Shown: positions 29,953 through 39,256 of the stretch, piece after piece
Layout: the number at the start of each line of letters is the position of its first letter
Position numbering within the stretch: position 1 is the stretch's first letter
NCBI RefSeq assembly: GCF_002498315.1
Contig: NZ_DAGX01000005.1
Location: 544,042-608,041, forward strand
Direction: 5' to 3'
Length of the DNA: 64,000 nt
DNA from: Methanofollis sp. UBA420
GTDB lineage: Archaea > Halobacteriota > Methanomicrobia > Methanomicrobiales > Methanofollaceae
Program-made: the position numbers and the translations under genes
The notes under the pieces: generated by a model
What the model was told of the DNA's origin: nothing
What the model saw: the letters and a program-made list of their open reading frames with translations, nothing else
Database searches by the model: none

Positions 29953-31974
29953 CTACGACCTCTCCTCCCCCGCTTTCGTGCCGTCGATCTCGGCGGCGAT
30001 CATCAGGGGGCCCTCCATCTCGCGGACAAGGTCGCGGACGCGCATCAATTTCTCGACGCCGATGAAGTGGCGGGCCATCACCCTGGCCAGATCGGTGAGT
30101 TCGATCTCACCCTTCTTCCTTTTCACCAGTTTTGTCTCGATCAGGGTCTGGAGGACAGGTTCGAGACTGCCGACCATCAGCCGCTCCATCCACTGTATCT
30201 GCGCCTCGTCGCCGTGACAGGCGACGGCGTTCGCGGCAAATTCCTCGGAACTCCCTTCGAGGTCATAGACAGGGGCGACCTCCTCCATCTCGCCCTTCAG
30301 GAGAAGGATCGCCATCTCCTCCTCGGTCGCCTTCGAGGTCTTCGAGTAGGTCGCGCCGGGTTCGGCGAGGATGACGATCCTGCCCTGGTCATGGAAGTCG
30401 GGACGCCCGGCACGGCCGAGCATCTGGTTGAACTCCTGCACGCTGAGCCACTTGATCCCCATCGCCAGAGCGTCGAAGATCACCTGGGATGCCGGGAAGT
30501 CCACGCCCGCGGCGAGAGCCGCGGTCGTGACGACGCAGGCGATCTTCTGCGAGGCGAAGAGGTCCTCGACCTGGCGGCGCTCCTGCGAGGTGAGGCCCGA
30601 GTGGTACGGCCTGGCCACGTTCTGGCCCAGGGCATCTGCAAGGGTGTGGCACCGCGACCGGGCATTCGTGAAGACGATCGTCTGCCCGTGATACCCCTTC
30701 GAGGACCGCCGCCCGAACTCCTCCTTCACCATCGACTTGATGAACTGGATCTTCTTCTTCTTCTCGCAGAAGATCAGGTGGCGTTCGAGAGGGACGGGCC
30801 TGCTGTCGTAGCGCACGAGTTTCGCGCCGAGTTTTCGTGCAAGGACGCTCGGGGCCCCGATGGTCGCCGAGAGATACAGGAACTGGGCCTTCGGCGAGGC
30901 GTATTTGATCCGTGCGATGAGGCCGTCTAGACGGTGGCCCCTCTCGGGTTCTTCGAGGTTCTGGACCTCGTCGATCACCACGGTGCCGATGTCCGCGAGG
31001 GTCTTCCCGTTCCGGAAGACCGTGTCGACTCCTTCGTACGTGCCCACGATGATCTCGGCGCGGGTGTTCCTCTCGCCGACAGGCCGCGTCTCCGGGAGGT
31101 TGAGACGGCTCCTCCCGGTCTGGAGGGAGACGGAGGCGATGCCCTTGTAGCGTTCCCTGAAACGGAGATATTTCTGATTTGCAAGGGCGACGAGAGGGAC
31201 AAGGAAGAGGAGACGGCCCTTCCCTTCGAGCAGATTCTTGAGCCCGGCCATCTCGCCGACAAAGGTCTTGCCGCTTGCCGTCGCCGAGACGACCAGAAGG
31301 TCCTGGCGTTCAAGGAGACCGGCATTGACGGCAAGCTGCTGGACAGGCGTGAGATACTCGACGCCCGAGGCCTTTGCAAAGGCGGGGGGCACAGGCAGCT
31401 GCGTGATGTGCTGCGTATCGATCGGCTCCACCGCCTCCATGCGGTCGAAGAGCGTCTGGGAGGAGTCACGCTGCTCCGGCTGGAGGAGGGAGAGCACACG
31501 GTCCACGTCGCGGTACGAGTCGAGGAGGCTCCTGATATGCGAGAACGACCTCGTGCCGAAACGGCCCACATAGCCCATCTCCCGCCGCAGTTCCCTCTCG
31601 GCGCACTCCATGCAGATATGCTCCCTGCCGAAGCGCACGCCGTTCTTCTTTGACAGCGGGGTTACCTTGTCTTCGAGGAGGCAGATGCGGCAGAGTTTCA
31701 CCTCTGCCGGGGGGACCTGGAAGTCCCCGAGAAATGCCAGGAGTCCGGGCTCGGGTTTCGTGATCCTGACGTCGGACCCCCGGATCAGGTCGATCAGTTT
31801 CTTTGTCGGGACATTCTGGTAATTTCTCCGCCCGGATGCGCGGAGTTTCAGGTTTGTCGGCCGATACCCGCGGGTAGAATGGGCGAGTTCGAAGACCCCG
31901 GTCTCCCTGACAGACCGCCCGTCAAAAAGAATGAGTTTATATGAGCCCCGTTGCGGGGCGATGATGACAATCAT
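29953..31974 (-). CDS. Archaea-specific superfamily II helicase (COG1202-like)
   Basis: 673 residues. An N-terminal domain of about 130 residues includes a zinc finger (LCRICLLED with CMECAERE). The helicase core follows: Q-motif region VEYLTPVQQLAV, motif I SATASGKTFVGEM, Ia VPLVALANQ, motif II VVIDEVQNL (DEVQ box), motif III LSATIG, IV VFTNARSRC, V AALAAGVDFPA and VI QMLGRAGRP, as in Hel308/Ski2 relatives. It likely acts on DNA or RNA in maintenance. The ATG overlaps the winged-helix gene stop as ATGA, so expression is linked to that regulator. Confidence 0.88.
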   Translation of the reverse strand: MIVIIAPQRGSYKLILFDGRSVRETGVFELAHSTRGYRPTNLKLRASGRRNYQNVPTKKLIDLIRGSDVRITKPEPGLLAFLGDFQVPPAEVKLCRICLLEDKVTPLSKKNGVRFGREHICMECAERELRREMGYVGRFGTRSFSHIRSLLDSYRDVDRVLSLLQPEQRDSSQTLFDRMEAVEPIDTQHITQLPVPPAFAKASGVEYLTPVQQLAVNAGLLERQDLLVVSATASGKTFVGEMAGLKNLLEGKGRLLFLVPLVALANQKYLRFRERYKGIASVSLQTGRSRLNLPETRPVGERNTRAEIIVGTYEGVDTVFRNGKTLADIGTVVIDEVQNLEEPERGHRLDGLIARIKYASPKAQFLYLSATIGAPSVLARKLGAKLVRYDSRPVPLERHLIFCEKKKKIQFIKSMVKEEFGRRSSKGYHGQTIVFTNARSRCHTLADALGQNVARPYHSGLTSQERRQVEDLFASQKIACVVTTAALAAGVDFPASQVIFDALAMGIKWLSVQEFNQMLGRAGRPDFHDQGRIVILAEPGATYSKTSKATEEEMAILLLKGEMEEVAPVYDLEGSSEEFAANAVACHGDEAQIQWMERLMVGSLEPVLQTLIETKLVKRKKGEIELTDLARVMARHFIGVEKLMRVRDLVREMEGPLMIAAEIDGTKAGEERS

Positions 31975-32786
31975 GGAATGATAAGGTCGTGGATGGTGTA
32001 GTTCAGCCCTGCACTCTCAAGGCGCTTGAGAAAATCGGTGAACTCCTCGTCGACGATGAGGACCGCACACTCGACACCGTGGAAGGCGGCCTCGACCGCA
32101 CCTTCCCGCGAGCCGAAGGTGATGTCGGGCTCCCGGCCTGCCGCCCGCAGGGCGATAGCCGCTTCAAGCCCGACGACCCCGACCATCTGCACCCCGGCAA
32201 GGACCTTCTGCATCCCGGCAAGGTCGACCTTCCGCGAGCCCCCTCTCTCGATCCGCGGCACCTTGAGGACGCGGACCGTCCCCTCGGTATGGTCGATCAG
32301 CCCGGTGAGTTGCGCGATCCCGACGTCCTGCCCGGCGACGGCATCGGCGATCACCTCGCCCATCGCGTTCTGTGACTCCTTCGCGGCGTACAGCCAGCCG
32401 TCCTTCATATAGACACCGACAACGTCGCCTTCCTTCAGGTTCCCGGCAGCGATCGCGGGCCAGACCCGCACCTTCTGGATCACGTCGCGGGTGACATGCC
32501 GGGCATAACTCTCCAGCACCTCGGCATTGTTCAGCACCCACTCGATCCCTTCTTTCGTCACCTCGTATCTGCCACGGCCGTAGGCAGATATAAAACCGTC
32601 GTCGGCAAGTTCCCGGATGTACTCGGAGACCGCCTGCGGCGTCACGCCCATCTTCTCGGCGATCTCCTGCTGGCGGACCGCGGGCTGGTGCTCGGCGACC
32701 TCGACAAGGATCTGGAACCTGGTGATCTCGCGTTTACTCCGCAGGAGAGTGGCGAGGGGGTCCTCACCGGCCGTTGTTGTCGGCAT
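31971..32786 (-). CDS. Winged-helix regulator with a C-terminal ligand-like domain
   Basis: 271 residues from the ATG at 32786. The N-terminal winged helix (about 15-90) contains RFQILVEVAEHQPAVRQQ and EIAEKMGVTPQAVSEYIREL with DDGFISAYGRGRYEVT as the wing. The C-terminal part (about 105-270) is alpha/beta (VRVWPAIAAGNLKEGDVVGV, VQMVGVVGLEAAIALRAAG) and probably senses a ligand. It is coupled to the COG1202-like helicase, and overlaps the preceding regulator gene by 23 bases. This three-gene order suggests a conserved DNA-transaction operon; the target genes are unknown. Confidence 0.78.
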   Translation of the reverse strand: MPTTTAGEDPLATLLRSKREITRFQILVEVAEHQPAVRQQEIAEKMGVTPQAVSEYIRELADDGFISAYGRGRYEVTKEGIEWVLNNAEVLESYARHVTRDVIQKVRVWPAIAAGNLKEGDVVGVYMKDGWLYAAKESQNAMGEVIADAVAGQDVGIAQLTGLIDHTEGTVRVLKVPRIERGGSRKVDLAGMQKVLAGVQMVGVVGLEAAIALRAAGREPDITFGSREGAVEAAFHGVECAVLIVDEEFTDFLKRLESAGLNYTIHDLIIP

Positions 32787-33282
32787 AGACAAGCCCCTGC
32801 CCCTTGACGTCAAGGTGCGGAATCCTCTTGGAGAGTGCCTTGACAAAGAGAGACGACACCCCGAACTTCCGGCCGATATCGGAGATGGACGAGTTTCCGG
32901 TCTTCAGTTCGTCATCGATATTGGATACGAGTGTCCGCAGGTTATCGTCCGTGGACAGGGCGATGTAGATCAGGTCTGCAAGGTCGGTCATCGTGCACTG
33001 GAAACTTGCCCTGAAGGTGCCATAGGTCGTCCTGTATTCCTTGCACGGCTTCTGGCCTGGCTTGGGCATCCGCCACTGCTCCTCGATGAGGTTCCCCTTC
33101 CTGAGTATCGAGAGGCAGGAGGCGACGCAGGCTTGTTCTCCGCACTGCTCACAGAGCTCGTCCTCGGTCATCCAGTTCTTGTTGAGCAGTTCATACATCT
33201 GTTTGAACTTTGGATTATTGAATGTGAGCAGCAGCGGAACCATTTCAACGGGATCATTCACAATCCGAATATGACCTGTCAC
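32764..33282 (-). CDS. ArsR-like winged-helix regulator
   Basis: 172 residues. The N-terminal half is a winged helix with FNNPKFKQMYELLNKNWMTE and CLSILRKGNLIEEQW, and it includes CEQCGEQACVASC (four cysteines within 13 residues), possibly a metal site. The C-terminal half ends in a second HTH-like segment (SISDIGRKFGVSSLFVKALS). It heads the operon with the next regulator and the helicase. A strong TATA (TATATAAAT, minus strand, near 33293-33302) lies about 15-20 bases upstream of the ATG in the 57-base divergent gap with hypF. Confidence 0.7.
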   Translation of the reverse strand: MTGHIRIVNDPVEMVPLLLTFNNPKFKQMYELLNKNWMTEDELCEQCGEQACVASCLSILRKGNLIEEQWRMPKPGQKPCKEYRTTYGTFRASFQCTMTDLADLIYIALSTDDNLRTLVSNIDDELKTGNSSISDIGRKFGVSSLFVKALSKRIPHLDVKGQGLVYADNNGR

Positions 33283-33339
33283 GCAAAAACCCTATTTATA
33301 TATCGCCTTATGACCCAATAAATTTTTGCAGGTTACACA
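33283..33339. promoter_or_regulatory. Divergent promoter between the winged-helix operon and hypF
   Basis: The 57-base gap contains ATTTATATATCGCC (about 33293-33306), an A/T box readable on both strands. It suits hypF with a start site about 27 bases on, close to the ATG at 33340. Its use for the minus-strand operon would place the start site within a few codons of 33282. Confidence 0.5.
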
Positions 33340-35559
33340 ATGCAGAACAGGGGAAAGATCATCATCCGCGGAATTGTCCAGGGGGTTGGATTTCGTCCCT
33401 TTGTCTATGCCTGCGCCGGGAAATTCGGCATTTCAGGGTGGGTGAAAAACCTCGGGAGCCGTGTCGAGGTGGCCGCTGCCGGTGCGCGCTTTCCCGAGTT
33501 CGTGGACGCCGTATCGAAGGGCACGCCTCTCTCCGTTATCGACTCGGTGGAGGTGCTCCCCCTCGACGACGCGGTGGCCCCGGGTTTTTCCATTCTCTCA
33601 AGCGGCACCGGGGCCCTCGACGGGATGATCCCCCCGGACGTGGCGATCTGCGACGCGTGTGTCAGGGACATCGATACGCCCGGCGGCCGGTACGCGGGCT
33701 ACTGGGCGACATCGTGTGTGAACTGCGGGCCGCGGTACAGCATCATCAGGACGCTCCCGTACGACCGGGAAAGGACGGCGATGGAAGAGTTCCCGATGTG
33801 CGACGCCTGCGGGGCGGAGTACACCGATCCGGCCTGCCGCCGGCACCATGCCCAGACGATCGCCTGCGACGCCTGCGGCCCGTCCCTCCTCCTCCTCGGC
33901 CCTGACGGGAGGGGGGTCGCGTGCGGCGACCCGGTGGCGGAGGCGGCGGCACTCCTGGATGCCGGGAAGGTCCTTGCGGTCAGGGGCGTCGGCGGCTTCC
34001 ACCTCGCCTGTGTCGAGGAGGCGGCGGGCACTCTCAAGGCCCGTCTCGGGCGGACCGAACAGCCCCTCGCGGTGATGGTGCGGGACGACGCAGCAGCAGC
34101 GCGGTACGCCGCCCTCTCCCCCGAGGAGGAGGAGGCCCTGCACAGCCGTGTCAGGCCGATCGTCGTCGCAAAAAAACGTGACGCCCATGCCCATACCGGG
34201 ATCTCGTCCCTCCATACCATCGGCGTCATGCTGCCGTACACCGGCCTCCACCACCTCCTCTTTGCCCGTCTCTCCCATGACCTGCTGATCATGACGAGCG
34301 CGAACATGCCGGGCACCCCGATGATCACCGACACGGAGAACGCGGTCAGGGGCCTCAAGGGGCAGGCCGACGCCTTCCTGGTCCACAGCCGCGAGATCGT
34401 GAACCGCTGCGACGACTCGGTGGTGCGGGACGGCTACATCATCAGACTCTCCCGCGGCATCGCCCCGAAGAGGAAGGCGGTCGATCTCGGGACGCGGTGC
34501 ATCCTCGGCGTCGGCCCGGAACTGAACGCCACGACGACGATCTACAGGAACGGTTTTGCGGTGACCTCGCCCCATATCGGGAACGTGAGGAACCCGACGA
34601 CCCTCGCCTACCTGCAGGAGACGGTGGAGAAGATCGGCCGCCTCCTCGGCGCGGAGGTCGAGGTGGTCGCCCACGACCTCCACCCCGGTTTTCTCTCGAC
34701 GCGCTATGCCCGCGACCTCGCCGACGAGAGAGGAGCGGACCTCGTCGCGGTCCAGCACCACCGCGCTCACATCGCGGCGGTGACAGCGGAGGAGTGCGTC
34801 GGCATCGCCATCGACGGCGTCGGCTACGGCGACGACGGCACGGTCTGGGGCGGCGAGGTCTTTGCCGGCGCGGTGCCTGACCTGAAGAGAGTCGCGCACA
34901 TCGAGGCTGTGCCGATGCCGGGCGGCGACCTGGCGACAAAGTTCCCGGAACGGATGCTCTACGGCATCCTCCCGGAGGAAGCGACCCGCGACCTCCTCGC
35001 CGCCCGCGGCTGGGGCGAGGTCGAACTCGGCGTCCTCGGGCGGCAGGTCGAGAGGCGGTTCAACACTCCCATGACGAGCAGCACCGGGCGTGTCCTGGAC
35101 GGGGCCTCGGCCCTCCTCGGCATCTGCCGGGAGCGGACCTATGACGGCGAGCCCGCGATGAAGCTGGAGGCGGCGGCGGCAGAGGGGACTCCCGCAGACT
35201 GGGACCTCTCCTTCGGCAGCGACGGATCCTGCGAGGTCTTGAAGACGACCGACCTCCTGCGGACCGCGGCCAGGGCGCAGGCCGCGGGCGGGCGGGCCGC
35301 GGACATCGCCGCCTCGGTGCAGCACAACCTCGCCCGCGGCGTCGCCGCCCTCGCGGTCCATGCGGCCGAAGAGCGCGGGATCAGGATGGTCGCCCTCTCC
35401 GGCGGTGTCGCCTACAACGCGGCGATCAGGGAGACGATCCGCTCGTGCGTCGAGACGGCGGGCCTCTCCTTCGTCACCAGCCGCGAGTACCCCCTCGGCG
35501 ACGGCTGCATCAGTTACGGGCAGTGCGTCTGGGCCGGGGCGGTGACGCGGGAGAGGTAG
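33340..35559 (+). CDS. hypF: Carbamoyltransferase HypF
   Basis: 739 residues, near the usual 750. Domains in order: acylphosphatase (about 1-90, RGIVQGVGFRPFVY), two zinc fingers (CDACVRDI, CVNCGPRY, CDACGAEY, CDACGPS, about 105-185), YrdC-like (about 195-385, VRGVGGFHLAC and MTSANMPGTPM), and the Kae1-like C-terminus (DLHPGFLSTRYA, QHHRAHIAAV, IAIDGVGYGDDG). HypF carbamoylates HypE to make the cyanide ligands of [NiFe] hydrogenases, which methanogens need for F420 and methyl-viologen hydrogenases. No other hyp gene is adjacent. Confidence 0.95.
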   Translation: MQNRGKIIIRGIVQGVGFRPFVYACAGKFGISGWVKNLGSRVEVAAAGARFPEFVDAVSKGTPLSVIDSVEVLPLDDAVAPGFSILSSGTGALDGMIPPDVAICDACVRDIDTPGGRYAGYWATSCVNCGPRYSIIRTLPYDRERTAMEEFPMCDACGAEYTDPACRRHHAQTIACDACGPSLLLLGPDGRGVACGDPVAEAAALLDAGKVLAVRGVGGFHLACVEEAAGTLKARLGRTEQPLAVMVRDDAAAARYAALSPEEEEALHSRVRPIVVAKKRDAHAHTGISSLHTIGVMLPYTGLHHLLFARLSHDLLIMTSANMPGTPMITDTENAVRGLKGQADAFLVHSREIVNRCDDSVVRDGYIIRLSRGIAPKRKAVDLGTRCILGVGPELNATTTIYRNGFAVTSPHIGNVRNPTTLAYLQETVEKIGRLLGAEVEVVAHDLHPGFLSTRYARDLADERGADLVAVQHHRAHIAAVTAEECVGIAIDGVGYGDDGTVWGGEVFAGAVPDLKRVAHIEAVPMPGGDLATKFPERMLYGILPEEATRDLLAARGWGEVELGVLGRQVERRFNTPMTSSTGRVLDGASALLGICRERTYDGEPAMKLEAAAAEGTPADWDLSFGSDGSCEVLKTTDLLRTAARAQAAGGRAADIAASVQHNLARGVAALAVHAAEERGIRMVALSGGVAYNAAIRETIRSCVETAGLSFVTSREYPLGDGCISYGQCVWAGAVTRER

Positions 35560-35592
35560 GAGGGGACTGATCATCAGGAGACCTCCCTTCCT

Positions 35593-35640
35593 AATAGGAT
35601 AGGGTCGGGGAAGAGCGACGAGAATATGCTGAGGAGGAGG
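35593..35640 (+). repeat. Short copy (E) of the intergenic element core
   Basis: AGGATAGGGTCGGGGAAGAG and the following GCGACGAGAATATGCTGAGG match the first half of the core seen at 5428, 60385 and (inverted) 15750-15800. The second half of the core and the triloop hairpins are missing. It lies in the 109-base convergent gap between hypF and the gene ending at 35669. Confidence 0.6.
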
Positions 35641-35668
35641 TGCCATCCACCCCCCCTCATAATGGCGC

Positions 35669-36418
35669 CTACCGCATCCGCGGCAGGGCCGTCCGGCGGT
35701 GGATGCTCTGGATAAAGGAGTTCAGGGACCTCTTCTGTTTTTCAAGAACCGTGCGATCGATATGCTGCCGCGCCAGTTCCTCCTCCAGGATCGCATCGAC
35801 CTTTGCAATCCAGGCGGCGGCGTACTCGCCCGTCTCCCCGTCTGCCTGAAGGCGCCCGATACCCTCGAAGACCGTCTCGAAGAAGCAGAACTTGTCGAAG
35901 AAGAGGTCGGAGACCGCGGCCCGGATCCGGTCCCGCATCAGGTACCGCATCGACAGGGCGCCGAAAGAGAGTCTTCCGACAGGTTCGCCCTCCTCGTCGA
36001 ACCCGGCATAGAAGAGAGACTTCGGCGTGCCGTTGCCGCCGGCAAGCATCCTGTTCACGGCAAGGAGTGCGTTCCTGTCCGTGGCAAGGTCGCGGAGCGA
36101 GTACCGGTCTCGCGGGAGGATGAGAAACTCATACAGGCAGGGATCGCCTGTCCGCCGGATCAGGGTACGGAAACGCGGGGGACTATCTTCGACCAGATGG
36201 AGACAGGTGCGCCCGCAGAGGTCGACGACCACCGGCATGGTGTCCCGCGTGAAGGAATCGCCGGCGCGGGCGGAGAAGAAAGCCGACCTGACAGAGGCGA
36301 GGAGGTCGTAGAGGGTGCAGGAGAGGGAGTAGTGGTCGGGTGCGGCAGGATAGCGGCAGGGGACAGAGAACCAGAGGTCGAGAAAAGGCCGGCGATATGG
36401 CGACTGTTCCCCGATCAT
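35669..36418 (-). CDS. Hypothetical protein
   Basis: 249 residues. No family recognised. The first 60 residues contain a segment rich in aromatic residues (LDLWFSVPCRYPAAPDHYSL), and the middle resembles a compact alpha/beta fold (MPVVVDLCGRTCLHLVEDSP, FLILPRDRYSLRDLATDRN). The C-terminal 90 residues are helical, with RDRIRAAVSDLFFDKFCFFE and a basic end (EKQKRSLNSFIQSIHRR). Composition and codon use match the neighbours, so it is a resident gene. It is monocistronic, converges on hypF and is divergent from the small gene at 36605. Confidence 0.6.
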   Translation of the reverse strand: MIGEQSPYRRPFLDLWFSVPCRYPAAPDHYSLSCTLYDLLASVRSAFFSARAGDSFTRDTMPVVVDLCGRTCLHLVEDSPPRFRTLIRRTGDPCLYEFLILPRDRYSLRDLATDRNALLAVNRMLAGGNGTPKSLFYAGFDEEGEPVGRLSFGALSMRYLMRDRIRAAVSDLFFDKFCFFETVFEGIGRLQADGETGEYAAAWIAKVDAILEEELARQHIDRTVLEKQKRSLNSFIQSIHRRTALPRMR

Positions 36419-36604
36419 CTCTCACCCCGCGGGAGAGATAGGACGCGGGGAACATAAATCTTTGGCAGCCCGCGGCGGGGATCTGAACTGGCCTTGATCT
36501 GGCAAAGCATGCCTGAAAGATAAGAAAAAATAAGAAAAAACCGGGATGATGCCACGAGATGGAACATTTATAATGAAGCAGGACAATCCCGGCACGGTGA
36601 TGTC

Positions 36605-36799
36605 ATGCAGTGCACCGCATATGCCCATCTCTCCGACGAAAAAGTGAAGAGACTCCAGGCATTCGAGAAGGAGTTCGGCACTACCCTCGTCGCCTACGAG
36701 AAAGTCCCGGCGATCGCCCGCCTCAACGAGGACGAGGTCGGAGAGATCAGGGAGAAGGAGAAGAAACTCGGAAAAATTCTCATCGCCTACGAGAAGTGA
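36605..36799 (+). CDS. Small protein made of two 25-residue repeats
   Basis: 64 residues. Residues 9-33 and 40-64 are a tandem duplication: both begin L-[SN]-[DE]-[DE] and end in [FL]G-x2-L-[IV]-A-Y-E-K (LVAYEK, LIAYEK). A TATA-like ATTTATAATG (about 36566-36575) and GGTGAT before the ATG support expression. Each repeat would be a helix followed by a short strand. I recall similar small proteins in methanogens, but no function is known to me. Confidence 0.65.
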   Translation: MQCTAYAHLSDEKVKRLQAFEKEFGTTLVAYEKVPAIARLNEDEVGEIREKEKKLGKILIAYEK

Positions 36800-37032
36800 T
36801 CGGTTCCAGGATGGGGCAGGAGTGTCGGCAGGGAAGAGGCAGAGGCCAGACCTCTTTGAGGAGGGAGACTGATGCCACCTGACCCCCCCCTCTTGAAGAT
36901 GTGACCGGGCCATCCCCATCTCCCTCCGGCATGCACACGATTTTTTTCTCCAGAGCCAATCAGATGATTTTTTTGCCAGGATGACCAGATATGTGACACC
37001 TATTTTCAGGAGGACGAATTCTGATCAAAAAA
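36800..37032. other. Intergenic region
   Basis: 233 bases without a gene-like frame. The right half is A/T-rich and should contain the promoter of the lipoprotein gene; a T-run (GATTTTTTTCTCC, about 36939-36951) may end transcription from the small gene at 36605. Confidence 0.4.
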
Positions 37033-37875
37033 ATGTGGATCTCGTGTAGTCTGATCTGCCTTTGCCTGCTCCTAACGGCAGGGTGCACGGGAGCGGTTGA
37101 CAACAGAACATCGGCGACGCCGGCAGTCACACTCGCACCGTCCTCCCCGCCGATATCCATCAACGACACCCCCGTCCGGTACGCGGACGTGAACGGCGTT
37201 CGTCTGGCATACAGGGAGTTCGGCGCGGGCGAACCCCTGCTGCTGATCACCGGGTTCGGCGGTGTGATGGAGACGTGGAACGAGACATTCGTCGGCATCC
37301 TTGCCGGGCAGTACCATGTCTACATCTACGACCACCGTGCGATGGGACACAGCGGCGACACCGACGCACCCTACACGATCCCCCGGCTCTCCGACGATGC
37401 GGCCGGCCTGATGGGGGCGCTCGGCCATGAGAGCATGCACGTGTACGGCGTCTCGATGGGGTCGTCGGTTGCGCAGCAACTCGTCATCGACCACCCAGAA
37501 ACGGTCAGAAAACTCGTCCTCTCCTCGTCCACCTACAGCGCCAGACTGAACGAGACGAAAACGTTGCACGACACGCTCGCGGCGTGCTCCGGGAACGCAT
37601 CCCTGCCTTCGGGTCTGCGAAAAGAGGCGAACGCAAACCTCGCCTGGAACGGCACCTACGACGATCTCTCCGGCATCACGAAGGACGTGATGCTCCTTGT
37701 CGGGACCGCCGACGAGATCACGCCCGATGCGATTTCTGTCCGGATGGCCGGGGAGATCCCGGGGTCGTGGCTCGTGCGGTTCAGGGGCATCCCCCATGTC
37801 GGGTCGTCCCATGCGCCCGAGGAGTACGGCCGGACGGTCGTGACCTTCCTCGGCACAAACGAGTCCCCGGCCTGA
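37033..37875 (+). CDS. Alpha/beta-hydrolase lipoprotein
   Basis: 280 residues. The N-terminus is a lipoprotein signal: a hydrophobic stretch (LICLCLLL) then TAGCTG, with the modified cysteine at about residue 18. A threonine/serine/proline-rich spacer follows. The hydrolase core shows the oxyanion region LLITGFGGVMETW, the nucleophile in YGVSMGSSVAQQL (Ser near 142), the acid in VGTADEITPDA (near 226) and the histidine in RGIPHVGSSH (near 255). It would be an externally anchored esterase or peroxidase-like hydrolase of unknown substrate. Confidence 0.85.
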   Translation: MWISCSLICLCLLLTAGCTGAVDNRTSATPAVTLAPSSPPISINDTPVRYADVNGVRLAYREFGAGEPLLLITGFGGVMETWNETFVGILAGQYHVYIYDHRAMGHSGDTDAPYTIPRLSDDAAGLMGALGHESMHVYGVSMGSSVAQQLVIDHPETVRKLVLSSSTYSARLNETKTLHDTLAACSGNASLPSGLRKEANANLAWNGTYDDLSGITKDVMLLVGTADEITPDAISVRMAGEIPGSWLVRFRGIPHVGSSHAPEEYGRTVVTFLGTNESPA

Positions 37876-37882
37876 AATATCC

Positions 37883-37895
37883 CATTTTTTTGACC
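37883..37895 (+). terminator. T-run terminator after the lipoprotein hydrolase
   Basis: CCCATTTTTTTGACC a few bases after the stop gives a seven-U tract on the plus-strand transcript. Confidence 0.45.
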
Positions 37896-37928
37896 GGGAG
37901 ATACCTCCAGTCCCGGCCATGAATGAAC

Positions 37929-38924
37929 TCATCTTTTGAGAATATTCTTCCTGTGATAATCCAGATACCCGAGATGGTTCGGTTCTATCTTTCTGAGTTT
38001 CATATCCGAATGAATGCCAAGTATCCTCTGATCGCGGTCACTGAATGCATCACTCAGGATGATCCTTCCCTCGTCATCAAAACTCACATACCCCCTATCA
38101 AAAGCACGGTCTACATGGGGAGCAAGCAATAACCCGTTATAGACATCAAGGCGTTCGAAATTATCCGAATCCCTCCATGGCTTTATATGAGACGCAACGA
38201 GCAGTTCAGATACCGCACACCCTGTCACCGCGCAGGTCTTCCAGTATTTCTCCAGATCAGAACGGAACGGCCCCTGGCCAATACGACTCAGAACAATTGA
38301 TTTGCGTTGGGTCTCAGGCAATTCTCGATATGTTCTATTAAAGTCTGCAAGCTCCTGAATACTATCATCGCCAGGTGCCGCTCCATAATCAGGGCTCGGA
38401 AGATTCTGTCCCAGTTCCTCTCTTAAATACACCAGTAATGCAGGAGTATGATTTTCCTGGCTATCTGATCGTAACTGGCCGTATTTGTTTGCAGCATTTC
38501 TGAGATGCGCAAAATGAAACATACGAATTACCGGCCAGAGATCAAAATTCATATCCGAAGGGACATAATATCCGTTCCGTGAAGGGATCAAACAATACTC
38601 AGAATACTCCCCTCTGCCCCAGCGCCAGACGTCGCTCTTTTCTAAAACACGCTGTTCATCTTTTTTCTCATTCAAGAACGCCGCATCAAGAGACAACCAC
38701 ATCCCGTCTTTATCGATCGTAAAAACAATGAGACCCCCCACCAGGAGCCGAATACCTTTCCGGGCACCTTCACGAAAACAATATACGCCCCACTTGTTCC
38801 TGCCATGTGAATGTGCTTCGACGACTGATTCCGCGAATAAGGACAGACACCTCTTTCGATATTTTTCATCGGGCAAAATTGATGAGAGAGTTTCTTTGAT
38901 TTCATTCATCCCCGAATAAACCAT
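37929..38924 (-). CDS. HNH endonuclease, low-GC island
   Basis: 331 residues from the ATG at 38924, which has GGGAG eight bases upstream; a GTG at 38927 and an ATG at 38909 are alternatives. The C-terminal HNH domain (about 230-290) reads CAVTGCAVSELLVASHIKPW then DNFERLDVYNGLLLAPHVDR, with AFDRGYVSFDDEG, the common form of restriction-type HNH nucleases that bind a zinc and cut DNA. The N-terminal 220 residues probably recognise DNA. The gene is markedly AT-richer than its surroundings and has no methyltransferase partner, so it is probably an acquired solitary defence nuclease. Confidence 0.82.
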   Translation of the reverse strand: MVYSGMNEIKETLSSILPDEKYRKRCLSLFAESVVEAHSHGRNKWGVYCFREGARKGIRLLVGGLIVFTIDKDGMWLSLDAAFLNEKKDEQRVLEKSDVWRWGRGEYSEYCLIPSRNGYYVPSDMNFDLWPVIRMFHFAHLRNAANKYGQLRSDSQENHTPALLVYLREELGQNLPSPDYGAAPGDDSIQELADFNRTYRELPETQRKSIVLSRIGQGPFRSDLEKYWKTCAVTGCAVSELLVASHIKPWRDSDNFERLDVYNGLLLAPHVDRAFDRGYVSFDDEGRIILSDAFSDRDQRILGIHSDMKLRKIEPNHLGYLDYHRKNILKR

Positions 38925-39256
38925 CACAGAAACTCCCCCCCATTACCTGTAAGGAGGCCGAAACGCCAGAGCATGATTGAAATGCCTCCTTTCATCCGAT
39001 AAATTTGCTGATTTTATTGGGACAGACGGCTCTGTAGAATCATCATCCAGCGGAGACATACTCCGGTCCACCAGAGTGAGCACAGATCCAGGGGAGGGAG
39101 ATTGTCATATACCCGCCTATCCTATGAGGAGTTCCGTCGCCTATGAGAGGTGAGGAGCGCCCCATAAGGAGAAAAGTGTCCGCCGGCATTCCCGCCATGT
39201 CGGTGGACCTTCGCCCGTTCACGGACCTACGGGTAGTTCACGATTTACGGCGGCGC
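38925..39256. other. Intergenic region with a partial repeat core (copy F)
   Basis: The 332-base gap upstream of the HNH gene holds no gene. At about 39092-39130 the sequence GGGAGGGAGATTGTCATATA followed by CCCGCCTATCCTATGAGG matches the second half of the repeat core at 5462-5498 and 60422-60458. It is the only copy not lying between convergent genes. Confidence 0.55.
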
